Shown here one piece after another: positions 1 to 9,401 of a DNA stretch of 64,000 nt (within the stretch, counting starts at the first letter, position 1; each line of letters opens with the position of its first letter). The position numbers and the translations under genes were made by a program. The DNA comes from Curvibacter microcysteis. Its GTDB lineage: Bacteria > Pseudomonadota > Gammaproteobacteria > Burkholderiales > Burkholderiaceae_C. Below the pieces are notes generated by a model that did not search any database, had not been told where the DNA came from, and worked only from the letters and a program-made list of their open reading frames with translations. The stretch lies in the NCBI RefSeq assembly GCF_028649455.1, contig NZ_JAQSIO010000003.1, positions 310,001 through 374,000 on the forward strand. Direction: 5' to 3'.

Positions 1-55
1 GCGATCCATCGGTGCTGGCCGGGTTGGTTCCGGCGCCCCAGTCCGTGGCTGCACG

Positions 56-502
56 GTGAACCGAGGCATGGTGGCGTCTGTGTTGCGCGGGCTGCGGTGC
101 AGTGCGGCATGCGTGCTCGCCACCCTGGGCTTGGCACAGGCCCCTGGTGCGGTGGCTGGCTCGGACCTGTCGGTGGGGGTGTACGGCCGCATCAGCCCTG
201 GCCCTGACGGGCCTCCCCCGGTGCTGAACCAGCGCCCGCTGCAGGTGCGCCAGCGTGGCCCTTCGCCACAGGCGAACGTGCTGTACTTGTATGTGCCCCG
301 CTCGGAAATGCGTCATTGGGCTCAGCATTGCGCCCGCCACCACGCTTGCGCCGCCCAGGTCTATTTTGTGGATGCGCACCGCTGGTTGCAGCAGCGCCAG
401 GCGGGGTTGCCCGCGTCGGCCCGCCCGGCAGCCGCGACGACGCCCAGCGCGGAGTTGAGCGAAGGCTCGCCATCAGCAGCCAGTCAGGGCGCGGCCGATT
501 GA
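56..502 (+). CDS. Secreted hypothetical protein with HC-x5-C motif
   Basis: Predicted 148-residue protein. Residues about 5-35 form a signal peptide (hydrophobic run ending near AVAG), so it is probably periplasmic or surface exposed. The middle has a short YGRI segment, a proline-rich stretch, then VLYLYVP and the segment HCARHHAC (C92 and C98 flanked by H91, H95, H96) followed by QVYFV. This order of motifs resembles small secreted proteins common in Comamonadaceae, but I know no function for them. The tail is Ala/Ser/Pro-rich and probably disordered. The start is GTG at 56; ATG at 68 is an equally reasonable alternative. It is followed by about 140 non-coding bases and appears monocistronic. 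Confidence 0.6.
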   Translation: MNRGMVASVLRGLRCSAACVLATLGLAQAPGAVAGSDLSVGVYGRISPGPDGPPPVLNQRPLQVRQRGPSPQANVLYLYVPRSEMRHWAQHCARHHACAAQVYFVDAHRWLQQRQAGLPASARPAAATTPSAELSEGSPSAASQGAAD

Positions 503-639
503 GCCCTGCGATCGCTCCCCAAGGCGGCCGCGCTGCTTGTGGCAGCTCAACACCAGGGCCTGTCGACACCGCGTTTGACAGGGGTTCTGGGTCCGGAGCC
601 CGCTCGCCGGGTCCGGCTCGCGTTAAGCTAGCCGCCCAT

Positions 640-1398
640 ATGACCACCGCTACCTTTGCCCCTCCTTCGGTGTCCCCGGAGCAAGTGCCTCAACAACTGC
701 GTCAACGCGGTTATGCCGTGCTGACGGCCGAGGACGTGGCCCGTTGGGCCGATTGTGATTTGGCCGATCTGCAAGCCCTGATCCCCACTTGGGAAGGCCT
801 GCCGCCGGACAACTACCTCAAGGACGGTGGCCGCTACCGGCGGCGCCGCCACAGCTGCTTTGTGGTGACGGGCGACGAGGTCAACCCGGTGCCGCACCGT
901 GCCCACTGGCAGCCCCTGGAGTACAACGCCTTGCACGGTGGCATGGAGCGCTGGTTTGAACCCATGACCGCCCCGACCCTGAATTCCCCGGCCTGGGGCC
1001 GCTTGTTGACGGCGGTGGCCCAGGCCAGCGCTGCCTTGCGACGCCCTGCGGGTGAGCCCGCCCAGCCCTGGTTCATTGAGGCGCACCAGTTCCGCATCGA
1101 CACCACCGACGGCATCGGTCGGCCCACGCCCGAAGGCGCGCACCGCGACGGTGTGGACTTGGTGGCGGTGTTCATGATCGCGCGCGAGGGCATCAAGGGC
1201 GGTGAAACCCGGGTCTTCGAGGCCCAAGGGCCCAATGGCCAGCGCTTCACCCTGACCCAGCCCTGGTCCCTGTTGCTGTTGGACGACGAAAGCGTGATCC
1301 ATGAGTCCACCCCGATCCAGCCATTGAGCCCCGGTGGTTACCGGGACACCCTGGTGTTGACCTGCCGTTCGGGTGGGTTCCAAGGTCTGCCCGGCTGA
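640..1398 (+). CDS. 2OG-Fe(II) dioxygenase family protein (PF10014 type)
   Basis: Predicted 252-residue soluble enzyme of the 2-oxoglutarate/Fe(II) oxygenase superfamily. The iron-binding triad is visible as H168-R-D170 (in GAHRDGVD) and H221 (in VIHESTPI), and R235 is placed to bind the 2-oxoglutarate carboxylate. The arrangement matches the family that contains bacterial free amino-acid hydroxylases such as isoleucine dioxygenase; the substrate here cannot be read from sequence. The reading frame is open further upstream, but ATG 640 is preferred because the family similarity starts right after it and the upstream part looks like non-coding sequence. It stands alone, between the secreted hypothetical and the stress protein. 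Confidence 0.8.
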   Translation: MTTATFAPPSVSPEQVPQQLRQRGYAVLTAEDVARWADCDLADLQALIPTWEGLPPDNYLKDGGRYRRRRHSCFVVTGDEVNPVPHRAHWQPLEYNALHGGMERWFEPMTAPTLNSPAWGRLLTAVAQASAALRRPAGEPAQPWFIEAHQFRIDTTDGIGRPTPEGAHRDGVDLVAVFMIAREGIKGGETRVFEAQGPNGQRFTLTQPWSLLLLDDESVIHESTPIQPLSPGGYRDTLVLTCRSGGFQGLPG

Positions 1399-1467
1399 GC
1401 GAAGGCATGGGGCGGCTGACTGGGCGGTGTCTGGTCAGCCTGTGGGTTTGAACTGCCCGCGCTGAAT

Positions 1468-1481
1468 TTGATGCGCGTCAA
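1468..1481. promoter_or_regulatory. FNR/ANR-type binding site upstream of usp gene
   Basis: TTGATGCGCGTCAA matches the FNR/CRP-family anaerobic box (TTGAT-N4-ATCAA) except for one position in the right half. The centre lies about 61 bases before the stress-protein ATG. If the site acts at -41.5, transcription would start near 1516 and the -10 hexamer would fall on CACACT at 1504-1509, a weak but correctly spaced match. Universal stress proteins in related bacteria are classic targets of Anr/FNR, so oxygen-responsive activation is the natural reading. This is inferred from sequence only. Confidence 0.65.
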
Positions 1482-1535
1482 TAGGGATGAGTCGGTCAGC
1501 GGGCACACTGGCCCCATCACTTACAGGAGCGATCC

Positions 1536-1973
1536 ATGTTCAAGCACATTCTGATTCCCGTCGACGGTTCTGCCACCTCCACCTTGGCATTGGACAAGGC
1601 GGTGGGCCTGGCCAAGGCTTTCCAGAGCGATGTCACCGCCATTTACGTGATCGACCCCTATCCCTTCTCGGGTGTGGGTGCAGACTTTGCCTATGGCCAA
1701 TCGCAGTACCTGGGCGCGGCCACCGCGGAGGCCAATGCGGCCTTGGATGGCGCCCGCAGCACACTGGAGGCGGCTGGCTTGCCGGTCAAGACCACCGTGG
1801 TCGAGGCCCATGCCATCCACCGCGGCATCCTGGACACCGCCCAGAGCCTGGGCAGCGATTTGATTGTCATGGGCTCGCATGGCCGTCGTGGCATTGAGAA
1901 GCTGGTACTCGGCAGCGTGGCCCAAAAGGTCTTGTCCGATGCACACCTGCCCGTGATGGTCGTTCGGGACTGA
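1536..1973 (+). CDS. Universal stress protein (UspA family)
   Basis: Predicted 145-residue cytoplasmic protein with a single Usp domain covering its whole length. It opens with the typical beta strand FKHILIPVDGS and ends with an ATP-binding G-x2-G-x9-G-S signature (GSHGRRG... LGSVAQKV), so it belongs to the nucleotide-binding subgroup. These dimers help cells survive starvation, oxygen limitation and other stresses. A clear ribosome site (AGGAG near 1524) precedes the ATG. The gene is monocistronic, with an FNR-type box upstream (1468-1481) that suggests induction when oxygen falls. Confidence 0.93.
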   Translation: MFKHILIPVDGSATSTLALDKAVGLAKAFQSDVTAIYVIDPYPFSGVGADFAYGQSQYLGAATAEANAALDGARSTLEAAGLPVKTTVVEAHAIHRGILDTAQSLGSDLIVMGSHGRRGIEKLVLGSVAQKVLSDAHLPVMVVRD

Positions 1974-2144
1974 GCCTGGGCCAGGCGAGCGGAGCCCCAG
2001 CGCAGGTCGCTTGAGGGTTTTCAGCCTCATGGTTCTCCCTAGTTTGGGAGCCTCTCGGGGCCTTGAGTCTGTCGATGCCGCACTCAGCGGCATAGCATGG
2101 AGGCACGATCTGCAACCCGTGCCGCATCCCGGCCCTGAATCACC

Positions 2145-2981
2145 ATGTCCGCCTCCACAGATCCTGCACCTTTGGTTCGCACCATCACCCTCATGCAACC
2201 GCTGACCTGGCTGGTCCTGGCCTGGCGTGACATGGCTCGCGCGGGCTGGATCAGCTTCGCCCATGGCTTGGTGCTGGCTGTGCTGGGGGGGCTGATCATG
2301 TGGGGAGCGCACGACCGCTTTTGGTTGTTGGCTGGCGCCCTGTCAGGCTTTTTGGTGGTGGCCCCTGTTTTGGCCACCAGCCTCTACGCCTTGAGCCGTG
2401 CCCTGGAGCGCGGCGAAGAGCCTTCCCTCGACTTGGTGCTCAAGACCTGGTGGAACTGGCAGCAAAGCCATGTCGACAAGTGGTCCAGCCCGTATTGGTG
2501 CCTGGTCCAGTTCGGCCTCCTGCTGGCCCTGGCGGCCACGGGTTGGGTGCTGACCTCGGCCGCCCTGATCACCTTGCTGGCCCCTGAGCCCGTGCACACC
2601 CCGATCGACTTTTTGCGCATCGTGGTCGCGGCGCCCCAAGGGTGGCTGTTTGAGCTGTGGCTGGCCATGGGCGCCTTGTTGGCCGCGCCTATTTTTGCGT
2701 CCAGTGTGGTGTCGATTCCGCTTTTGCTGGACCGACGCATCACCCTGCTGCAGGCGGTGTTGACCAGTTGGCGCACCGTGCTCGACAACCCCGTCCCGAT
2801 GGCTGTGTGGGCCGCGCTGATCGCGGGCTTCACGCTGCTGGGCATGGGCTCTTTTTTAATGGGGCTGATTGCGGTCATGCCCATGTTGGGTCACGCCAGC
2901 TGGCATGCATACCGCGATTTGGTGGATGCGTCGGCCCTGCCTGCGCGGGATGCGTCCGTGGCCCCTGTTCAGGTCAGATAG
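2145..2981 (+). CDS. DUF2189-type integral membrane protein
   Basis: Predicted 278-residue inner-membrane protein with about six hydrophobic segments, clustered as two near residues 35-80, two near 115-145 and 160-190, and two near 215-250. The N-terminal part (the tryptophan-rich segment before GWISFAHGLVLAVLGG) resembles the DUF2189 family, whose function is unknown. The ATG at 2145 is the first Met with hydrophobic sequence in register. It is followed two bases after its stop by a small DUF2788-like gene, so the two are probably co-transcribed. Confidence 0.75.
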   Translation: MSASTDPAPLVRTITLMQPLTWLVLAWRDMARAGWISFAHGLVLAVLGGLIMWGAHDRFWLLAGALSGFLVVAPVLATSLYALSRALERGEEPSLDLVLKTWWNWQQSHVDKWSSPYWCLVQFGLLLALAATGWVLTSAALITLLAPEPVHTPIDFLRIVVAAPQGWLFELWLAMGALLAAPIFASSVVSIPLLLDRRITLLQAVLTSWRTVLDNPVPMAVWAALIAGFTLLGMGSFLMGLIAVMPMLGHASWHAYRDLVDASALPARDASVAPVQVR

Positions 2982-2983
2982 CG

Positions 2984-3193
2984 ATGTTTGGTTTTTCGGA
3001 AGAGCAGATTTCTGCCTTTGGCCTCACCTTTGGGGTGGGCGGCTTCATGCTCTACATGGTGTTCATCATCGGTCAGCTGGCCTGGGAGTCCAAGGCTGGG
3101 CGCTTTGGTACCTTTGTGCTGTTTCTGGGCCTGGGTTTGGGCCTGGTCGGCTTTGCTGCCAAATTCATCATCCAGTGGATGATCAGCAAATAG
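2984..3193 (+). CDS. Small DUF2788-type membrane protein
   Basis: Predicted 69-residue protein with two transmembrane helices, about residues 13-33 and 43-65, separated by a short charged turn (WESKAGRFG). This matches the DUF2788 family of small proteobacterial membrane proteins of unknown function. The start ATG at 2984 lies two bases after the stop of the DUF2189 gene, so translation is probably coupled. A bidirectional terminator follows. Confidence 0.75.
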   Translation: MFGFSEEQISAFGLTFGVGGFMLYMVFIIGQLAWESKAGRFGTFVLFLGLGLGLVGFAAKFIIQWMISK

Positions 3194-3226
3194 GCACCGG
3201 GTCGGTATCTGCTGGACCCCCGTGAA

Positions 3227-3260
3227 AAAGCCCGTGGGCCTGGTCAGGCCCACGGGCTTT
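3227..3260. terminator. Bidirectional intrinsic terminator
   Basis: A perfect 14-base-pair stem (AAAGCCCGTGGGCC / GGCCCACGGGCTTT) with a 6-base loop lies between the DUF2788 gene and the convergent thiolase gene. The A-rich left foot and T-rich right foot give a short U tract on either strand, so it can end both transcripts. Confidence 0.85.
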
Positions 3261-3303
3261 GCTTTGGGCGGGCTCAGCAGCTGGCAGGCCCGGGACCCGA
3301 GGG

Positions 3304-4488
3304 TCAAACGCGTTCAAAAATGGCGGCAATGCCTTGGCCGCCGCCAATGCACATGGTCACCAGGGCGTAGCGGCCCTGGATGCGCTGCAACTCGTACAAA
3401 GCCTTGACCGTGATCACCGCGCCGGTGGCGCCAATCGGGTGGCCCAGCGAAATGCCCGAACCGTTCGGATTGACCTTGGCTGGGTCCAGGCCCAGGTCAC
3501 GGGTGACCGCGCAGGCCTGGGCGGCAAAGGCCTCGTTGGCCTCGATCACGTCCAGGTCATTGACCGTCAAACCGGCTTTCTTCAGCGCCAGTTGCGTGGC
3601 GGGCACCGGACCGATGCCCATGTACTTGGGGTCGACACCGGCGTGGGCGTAGGCCACCAGTCGCGCCAGGGGCTGCAGGCCCCGCGCCTTGGCGGTGCCA
3701 GCTTCCATCAGCACCACGGCAGCGGCGGCATCGTTGATGCCCGAGGCATTGCCGGCGGTGACGGTGCCGTTTTCCTTGATGAACACGGGCTTGAGTTTGT
3801 CCATGTCAGCCAGCGTCGCACCGGCGCGGAAATGCTCGTCGGTGTCATAGGCGACTTCGCCCTTGCGGCTCTTGAGCATCACCGGGGTGATTTGCTCTTT
3901 GAAGTAGCCCGCAGCGGTGGCGCGCTCGGCACGGTTGTGGCTCTCCACGGCCAGCGCGTCCTGGTCGGCGCGGGTGATGCCCCACTTGGCGGCGATGTTC
4001 TCGGCCGTCACGCCCATGTGGATGGTGTGGAAGGGGTCATGCAGGGCGCCGGTCATCATGTCGACCATCTTGGTGTCACCCATGCGGGCACCGAAGCGGG
4101 TGGCCAAGCTGGCATAGGGCGCACGGCTCATGTTCTCGGCACCGCCACCGATGGCGATGTCGGCGTCGCCCAGCAAAATGGCTTGGCTGGCCGACACAAT
4201 GGCTTGCAGGCCCGAGCCGCACAAACGGTTCACGTTGAAGGCGGGCGTGCCTTCGCCGCAGCCGCCTTCGATGGCTGCCACGCGCGACAGGTACATGTCA
4301 CGCGGCTCGGTGTTGACGACGTGGCCAAACACCACATGGCCGACATCGGCACCGTCCACTTGGGCGCGCTTGAGCGATTCGCGCACCACCTGGGCTCCCA
4401 GGGCGGTGGGGGGGATGTCTTTGAGGCTGCCGCCAAAAGTACCGATGGCGGTGCGCACACCGCTGACCACTACAACTTCACGGGACAT
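3304..4488 (-). CDS. bktB: Beta-ketothiolase (BktB-type acetyl-CoA C-acyltransferase)
   Basis: Predicted 394-residue thiolase II, the usual length. It condenses two acyl-CoA molecules to a 3-ketoacyl-CoA or runs the reverse cleavage, in polyhydroxyalkanoate precursor supply and fatty-acid turnover. The nucleophile C90 lies in NRLCGSG, the GHPIGATGA histidine loop is near the C-terminus, and the second active-site cysteine sits in CIGGGQG. Sequence along its whole length recalls Ralstonia/Cupriavidus BktB, which accepts longer substrates such as propionyl-CoA, more closely than PhaA. No phaC or phaB lies nearby. It ends at the shared terminator at 3227-3260. Confidence 0.92.
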   Translation of the reverse strand: MSREVVVVSGVRTAIGTFGGSLKDIPPTALGAQVVRESLKRAQVDGADVGHVVFGHVVNTEPRDMYLSRVAAIEGGCGEGTPAFNVNRLCGSGLQAIVSASQAILLGDADIAIGGGAENMSRAPYASLATRFGARMGDTKMVDMMTGALHDPFHTIHMGVTAENIAAKWGITRADQDALAVESHNRAERATAAGYFKEQITPVMLKSRKGEVAYDTDEHFRAGATLADMDKLKPVFIKENGTVTAGNASGINDAAAAVVLMEAGTAKARGLQPLARLVAYAHAGVDPKYMGIGPVPATQLALKKAGLTVNDLDVIEANEAFAAQACAVTRDLGLDPAKVNPNGSGISLGHPIGATGAVITVKALYELQRIQGRYALVTMCIGGGQGIAAIFERV

Positions 4489-4613
4489 GCTGAGTCTCCT
4501 GTCTGGAACAGAGGGGGATGAGTAGAAAAATGCGGGGCTGATCTTAGCCGCGCAGCCTGACCCGGAACGGACACCGAAGTGACCCGCTCTGCAGGCATTG
4601 AACGTTCAGACCC

Positions 4614-5372
4614 TCAGGTGTCGCGCACGTCGGCGACCGGGTTGTGGCCGAAGTCCGGACGCTCCAGCCAGGCCAGCACGCTGCGGGCAGCTTCATCGGC
4701 CGAGGTCAACTGGCCATTGGCCTTGAGCGCCGCAAAGTTTTGCTGGTCCGGAAAGGCCTCGGCGCTGGTCCCGCGCAGCTGCTCTTGCATCTCGGTGTCG
4801 ATGACGCCAGGGGCCAAAGAGCAAATTTGGGCGCCATGGGGCTTTTGGGCTTCATCCAGCGCCACGCAACGGCTGAAGTGGTCCATGCCGGCCTTGGCCG
4901 CGCAGTAGGCCGCTTGCGAGGCCATGGCCCGCCGGCCCAGGCCGGAGGAGATGTTGAGGATCTGACGCCGCGCCCGCCAGGCCAAGGTGGTGTTGAGAAA
5001 CACCGCGCTGAGTTGCATGGGGGCTTCCAGGCCAACGCGCAAGGCCCAGGCGATGTCCACCGCCGGTGTGGCCGAGAGCGGTGCAATCGGCGGGATGACG
5101 CCGGCGTTGTTGATCAGCACGGCGCGGTCGAATTGCTGCGGGTCCAGGGTGGTCAGCCACAAGCCCAGCTCATGGGCGACGGCGTTGCCGTCGGCCAGGT
5201 CCATGGCCCATTGGATCAGCGGGATGCCCGCCGCCTCAGCCGCCTCGGCCAAGGCCGGGTTGGGACTGCGCGACAAGGTCAGCAAGGTGTTGCCGGGTTG
5301 CAGCAGTTGCTGGGCCATGGCCAGGCCCATGCCGCGCGAGGCACCGGTGAGGATGTAGAGCGAGGTGGTCAT
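4614..5372 (-). CDS. Short-chain dehydrogenase/reductase
   Basis: Predicted 252-residue classical SDR. The Rossmann cofactor motif is TGASRGMG at residues 9-16, NNAG lies at 88-91, and the catalytic set is S142/S143, Y156 and K160 (Y-C-A-A-K). Arg13 in the glycine motif and the SRS segment after beta-2 favour NADPH. The sequence has the flavour of the sepiapterin reductase/benzil reductase subgroup, but the substrate is unknown. It shares strand with bktB yet is separated from it by about 125 bases, so an operon is possible but not shown. Confidence 0.85.
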   Translation of the reverse strand: MTTSLYILTGASRGMGLAMAQQLLQPGNTLLTLSRSPNPALAEAAEAAGIPLIQWAMDLADGNAVAHELGLWLTTLDPQQFDRAVLINNAGVIPPIAPLSATPAVDIAWALRVGLEAPMQLSAVFLNTTLAWRARRQILNISSGLGRRAMASQAAYCAAKAGMDHFSRCVALDEAQKPHGAQICSLAPGVIDTEMQEQLRGTSAEAFPDQQNFAALKANGQLTSADEAARSVLAWLERPDFGHNPVADVRDT

Positions 5373-5543
5373 CCTGCCATGCTAGCGCCACCGCTGACAA
5401 ATGCCAGGGTGTGTGCCCCTGAGTGCATGTTTGCAACACCAGGGCTTGGCAAAGCGGGGCGGAGCTGCTGGGGCCGGCCTCAAGGCGGGCCGGCCCGGCG
5501 CTGCGCTGGACTCGGGCACGGTGTTAGGCCCCGACCAGGCGCC

Positions 5544-6428
5544 TCAAAAAGGCACGGGGCTTTCAATGAACAAGGGCTGACCATGCACGGGGTGGGGTAG
5601 CAGGATCTGTGTGGCGTGCAGCAGCAGGCGCGGCGAGCGCGGCATGGCGATGGGGCCGCCGTAGAGCCGGTCGCCCAGCATGGGGTGGCCCAGGGCCTGC
5701 AGGTGCACGCGCAATTGGTGCGAACGGCCAGTGAAGGGCTCCAGTAACACGCGGGAGCGGTCTTGGGCCGGGTCGACATCGAGCAGGTGCCAGTGGGTCT
5801 GGCTGGGCCGGCCGGTGGCGGCGTCCACGGTGTGCAGGGGGCGGCGCTCCCAGTCCAGCGCAATGGGCAGGTCGATCAGGCCCCACGGGCCATCGGGGGC
5901 GCTCAGGCAACCTTGCACCACGGCCACGTAGCGCTTGTCGACCTGGCGCAGCTCGAAGCTGCGGTTGAGCCGGCGTTGCGCCTCGGCACCCCGCGCCATG
6001 ACGATCACGCCCGAGGTGTCCAGGTCCAAGCGATGCACCACCCGGGCTTCGGGGAACAAGGCCTGAGCGCGCGCGGACAGGCAGTCTTGCTTGTCTTCAC
6101 CCTTGCCAGGCACGGAGTGCATGCCCGCAGGCTTGTCAAAGGCCAGCACCGAGTCGTCTTCGTACAGGCACAGCAGGGGGCCGTTCGGGCTGTGCAGGGT
6201 GCGTGGCGCAGGCAGGGCCGGGCCGCAGAGCCAGAGCTGGCCGGGGGCTGTGACGGGCATCGGCTCCGGGCGTGCAGCGGCGGCTTGCGCGGCGCGCTCG
6301 CGCCGGGCTGCTCGGCCGGTGAGGGCTGGGCGCGGTGTCACGTCCGGCCCCTGGGCCTTGGCCTGGGGCACGGCGGGGGCCGCAGGGAGAGGGCGGCCAT
6401 CGGCGCCGCGCAATTGAAAAGTGACCAT
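5544..6428 (-). CDS. rluA: RluA-family pseudouridine synthase
   Basis: Predicted 294-residue enzyme that isomerises uridine to pseudouridine in structured RNA. The catalytic motif HRLDLDTSG has the nucleophilic aspartate at D135. The core from about residue 84 to the end tracks E. coli RluA closely (LYEDDSVLAFDKPAG, TGRSHQLRVHLQALGHP, LLLHA), which modifies 23S rRNA U746 and tRNA U32. There is no S4 domain, as expected for RluA itself rather than RluC/RluD. The first 80 residues are an Ala/Pro/Arg-rich extension, probably disordered, so the true start could lie downstream. It sits 24 bases after the hybrid kinase and may share its transcript. Confidence 0.88.
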   Translation of the reverse strand: MVTFQLRGADGRPLPAAPAVPQAKAQGPDVTPRPALTGRAARRERAAQAAAARPEPMPVTAPGQLWLCGPALPAPRTLHSPNGPLLCLYEDDSVLAFDKPAGMHSVPGKGEDKQDCLSARAQALFPEARVVHRLDLDTSGVIVMARGAEAQRRLNRSFELRQVDKRYVAVVQGCLSAPDGPWGLIDLPIALDWERRPLHTVDAATGRPSQTHWHLLDVDPAQDRSRVLLEPFTGRSHQLRVHLQALGHPMLGDRLYGGPIAMPRSPRLLLHATQILLPHPVHGQPLFIESPVPF

Positions 6429-6452
6429 GGCAAAAAACGGAGACGGCCTGGC

Positions 6453-8579
<2,127 letters not shown>

Positions 8580-8680
8580 GGCGGTGCGGGGCGCGTCAGC
8601 AAAGTGGGGTGGGGGTCTGAGCGGCCTGCCTGGGGCGCCGCCAAGGGATCAGCGGGGCTGGGCGCTGGCACGGGGTGGGC

Positions 8681-9361
8681 TCAGAACTGGATGCCGGCCG
8701 GGTTGGTGGGGCTGGTGCGTTGCGGGGCCACTGGCACCGCAGGCGCTGCGGGGGCGGGCTTGCGCTCTGCGGGGGCCGCAGGGGCGGCTTCAGCAGGCGC
8801 CAGGGCTACCGCCGCGGGCCGGCGGTATGCCGGCGGCAACTGGATTTGCCGTGGGTAGGCCGCCGCATCGAGGTAATTGGACCATTCGGACTCCTGCAGG
8901 CCCTTGAGGAACTGACTGCCGATCGACAGGCTGGGCACGGTGTCGCTGCCACTGAGCTTGCGCAGCGCGTCCACATCGGCCTTGGTGCTGACGGTTTTTT
9001 CGGCGAACGGAATGCCACGTCGAATCAACAACTGGCGCGCTTCTTCGCACAAGCTGCAGTCGCGGGTGGTGTAGACCGTCACGGGGTACTGATTGGCCAC
9101 CTGGCGCAGTTCGCTGGGCAGGCTGCTGTTGGCGTCCGCCCCCGTGCCTGCCGTGCGCACCGTGGCCGCTTTCTCGCTGGGTTTTTCAGGGGGGCGGTCG
9201 GAGAAGGTGACTTTGCCGTCCGGCCCCACGATGCGGTAGACCTGCTGCGCCTGCACCATGCCCCCTGGGCTGAGCGCCAGCCAAGCCACCAGGGCAAGCA
9301 GGCTCAGCACAGGGGCTGAGGCCCGTGGGCGGCGGGGCAGAGCGGCGGCAGAGGTCTTCAT
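8681..9361 (-). CDS. Secreted DUF4124-glutaredoxin fusion protein
   Basis: Predicted 226-residue envelope protein. A signal peptide (about 1-39, ending AQA) is followed by a DUF4124 module (VYRIVGPDGKVTFSDRPP), then a glutaredoxin-like domain at about 92-165 with a redox pair C102-S-L-C105 and a cis-proline-type VPSL segment. The tail is Ala/Pro-rich. The layout suggests a periplasmic thiol-disulfide protein, unusual because glutaredoxins normally act in the cytoplasm with glutathione. It lies 40 bases downstream of prlC and is likely the last gene of the folD-prlC run. Confidence 0.85.
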   Translation of the reverse strand: MKTSAAALPRRPRASAPVLSLLALVAWLALSPGGMVQAQQVYRIVGPDGKVTFSDRPPEKPSEKAATVRTAGTGADANSSLPSELRQVANQYPVTVYTTRDCSLCEEARQLLIRRGIPFAEKTVSTKADVDALRKLSGSDTVPSLSIGSQFLKGLQESEWSNYLDAAAYPRQIQLPPAYRRPAAVALAPAEAAPAAPAERKPAPAAPAVPVAPQRTSPTNPAGIQF

Positions 9362-9401
9362 GGGGCAGCTTCCAGAAGGCAGCGTGACAAACAGCTGGGG
9401 C

